Shown piece after piece: positions 63,578 to 64,000 of a DNA stretch of 64,000 bases. The first letter of the stretch is position 1. Each line of letters begins with the position of its first letter. A program made the position numbers and the translations under genes. The stretch spans positions 248,001 through 312,000 of the forward strand of contig NZ_CABVQK010000010.1 in NCBI RefSeq assembly GCF_902499335.1. Reading direction: 5' to 3'. The notes beneath the pieces are model-generated. The model searched no databases. It was not told the DNA's origin and saw only the letters and a program-made list of their open reading frames with translations. This DNA is from Burkholderia lata (GTDB taxonomy: Bacteria; Pseudomonadota; Gammaproteobacteria; Burkholderiales; Burkholderiaceae).

Positions 63578-64000
63578 TCACGCACGACCCTTCGGCAGCG
63601 TGCTGATCCGGTTGACCTCGCGCGATTCGAGCCAGTTCGGCGTGCGCGCGCAGTACAGCACCATCGGCAGCGCGTCCTCGCCCCAGAACAGCTGCTGGTT
63701 CATCCAGAACGTCGGCACGCCGAACACGCCGAGCGCGATCGCGTCGTCGGTGTTGCGGCGCAACTGCGCGCTCGTCTCCTCGAACTCGATCAGCTCGTCG
63801 CCGTGCCCGACGCCGACGCGTTCGCACAATGCGGCGAACCCGTCCGGCGTCGACGGATCGTTGCCGTCGTGCCAGATGAAGCGGAACATTTCCAGCACGG
63901 TCGCGATGTCGGCGCGCAGCGCGATCGCGAGGCGCAACACCTTGTCGGAATCGAACGGATGGGCGGGCGGCATCTTGAAGCGGATGCCGAGCTGCTCGGC
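63578..64000 (-). CDS. DsbA-family 2-hydroxychromene-2-carboxylate isomerase-like protein, 5' end outside window
   Basis: The frame is open to the window edge, so only the C-terminal 140 residues are seen; the Ser/Cys active site near the N-terminus is missing. The visible part has the thioredoxin-fold cis-Pro loop GVFGVPTFWM and QLFWGEDALPMV, typical of glutathione-dependent 2-hydroxychromene-2-carboxylate isomerases and related DsbA-like proteins. Such enzymes act in naphthalene-type aromatic breakdown, but many are general S-transferase homologues. It precedes the LysR gene on the same strand. Confidence 0.8.
   Translation of the reverse strand, partial: AEQLGIRFKMPPAHPFDSDKVLRLAIALRADIATVLEMFRFIWHDGNDPSTPDGFAALCERVGVGHGDELIEFEETSAQLRRNTDDAIALGVFGVPTFWMNQQLFWGEDALPMVLYCARTPNWLESREVNRISTLPKGRA

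Overview
The window is about 64 kb of GC-rich (roughly two-thirds G+C) DNA from a Burkholderia-type betaproteobacterium, most likely the large chromosome of a Burkholderia cepacia complex member. This rests on gene content and codon bias: a ybgC-tolQRAB-pal-cpoB block beside a tRNA-Lys, glyA-nrdR, a minor-pilin operon, hmgA-fahA, xdhABC, and the end of a wcb-type capsule locus. No database search was possible, so names come from motifs and gene order.

Layout. (1) 1-12.8 kb: the distal end of a capsule-type locus. A truncated SDR, an LTA-synthase-like enzyme, a 2543-residue reducing polyketide synthase without thioesterase, an LpxC-like deacetylase, an alpha-oxoamine synthase and a GNAT, most with 4-bp overlaps. 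The order matches wcbP-Q-R-S-T of the B. pseudomallei capsule I locus and reads as an amino-lipid pathway in which the PLP enzyme releases the PKS chain. (2) 12.8-15.9 kb: glutamine amidotransferase, AhpD-like protein, divergent AraC regulator, YiaA/YiaB protein. (3) 16.0-21.6 kb: a six-gene coupled operon (GT2, secreted unknown protein, ferritin-like diiron protein, GT-B, PAP2 phosphatase, three-His-box desaturase). It looks like a lipid or glycolipid pathway I cannot match to a described system and is the best candidate for something new. (4) 21.7-28.3 kb: tRNA-Lys(UUU) with a consensus promoter and a terminator, the Tol-Pal operon, and an SDR, all on the minus strand. (5) 28.4-33.5 kb: glyA behind a ZTP (pfl) riboswitch, nrdR, and minor pilins fimT-pilV-pilW-pilX-pilE. 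(6) 33.5-40 kb: a DUF883/YqjE/DUF3318 envelope trio, 1-Cys peroxiredoxin, gcdH with divergent iclR, a GFA protein and a degenerate EAL protein. (7) 40-46 kb: a 3-hydroxyphenylacetate/homogentisate operon (mhaA-like, mhaB-like, AAHS permease, hmgA, fahA). (8) 46-57 kb: MFS and EamA exporters, bluB, ldhA, regulators and a class V aminotransferase. (9) 57.4-64 kb: xdhABC, in which xdhC lacks its usual N-terminal domain, then a DUF4440 protein, a LysR regulator and a truncated DsbA/HCCA-isomerase gene.

I see no insertion sequence, integrase, rRNA or CRISPR array. The only clear compositional outlier is the AT-richer intergenic stretch near 51.8-52.3 kb. Start codons were chosen by Shine-Dalgarno spacing, overlaps and signal-peptide position, and alternatives are noted.
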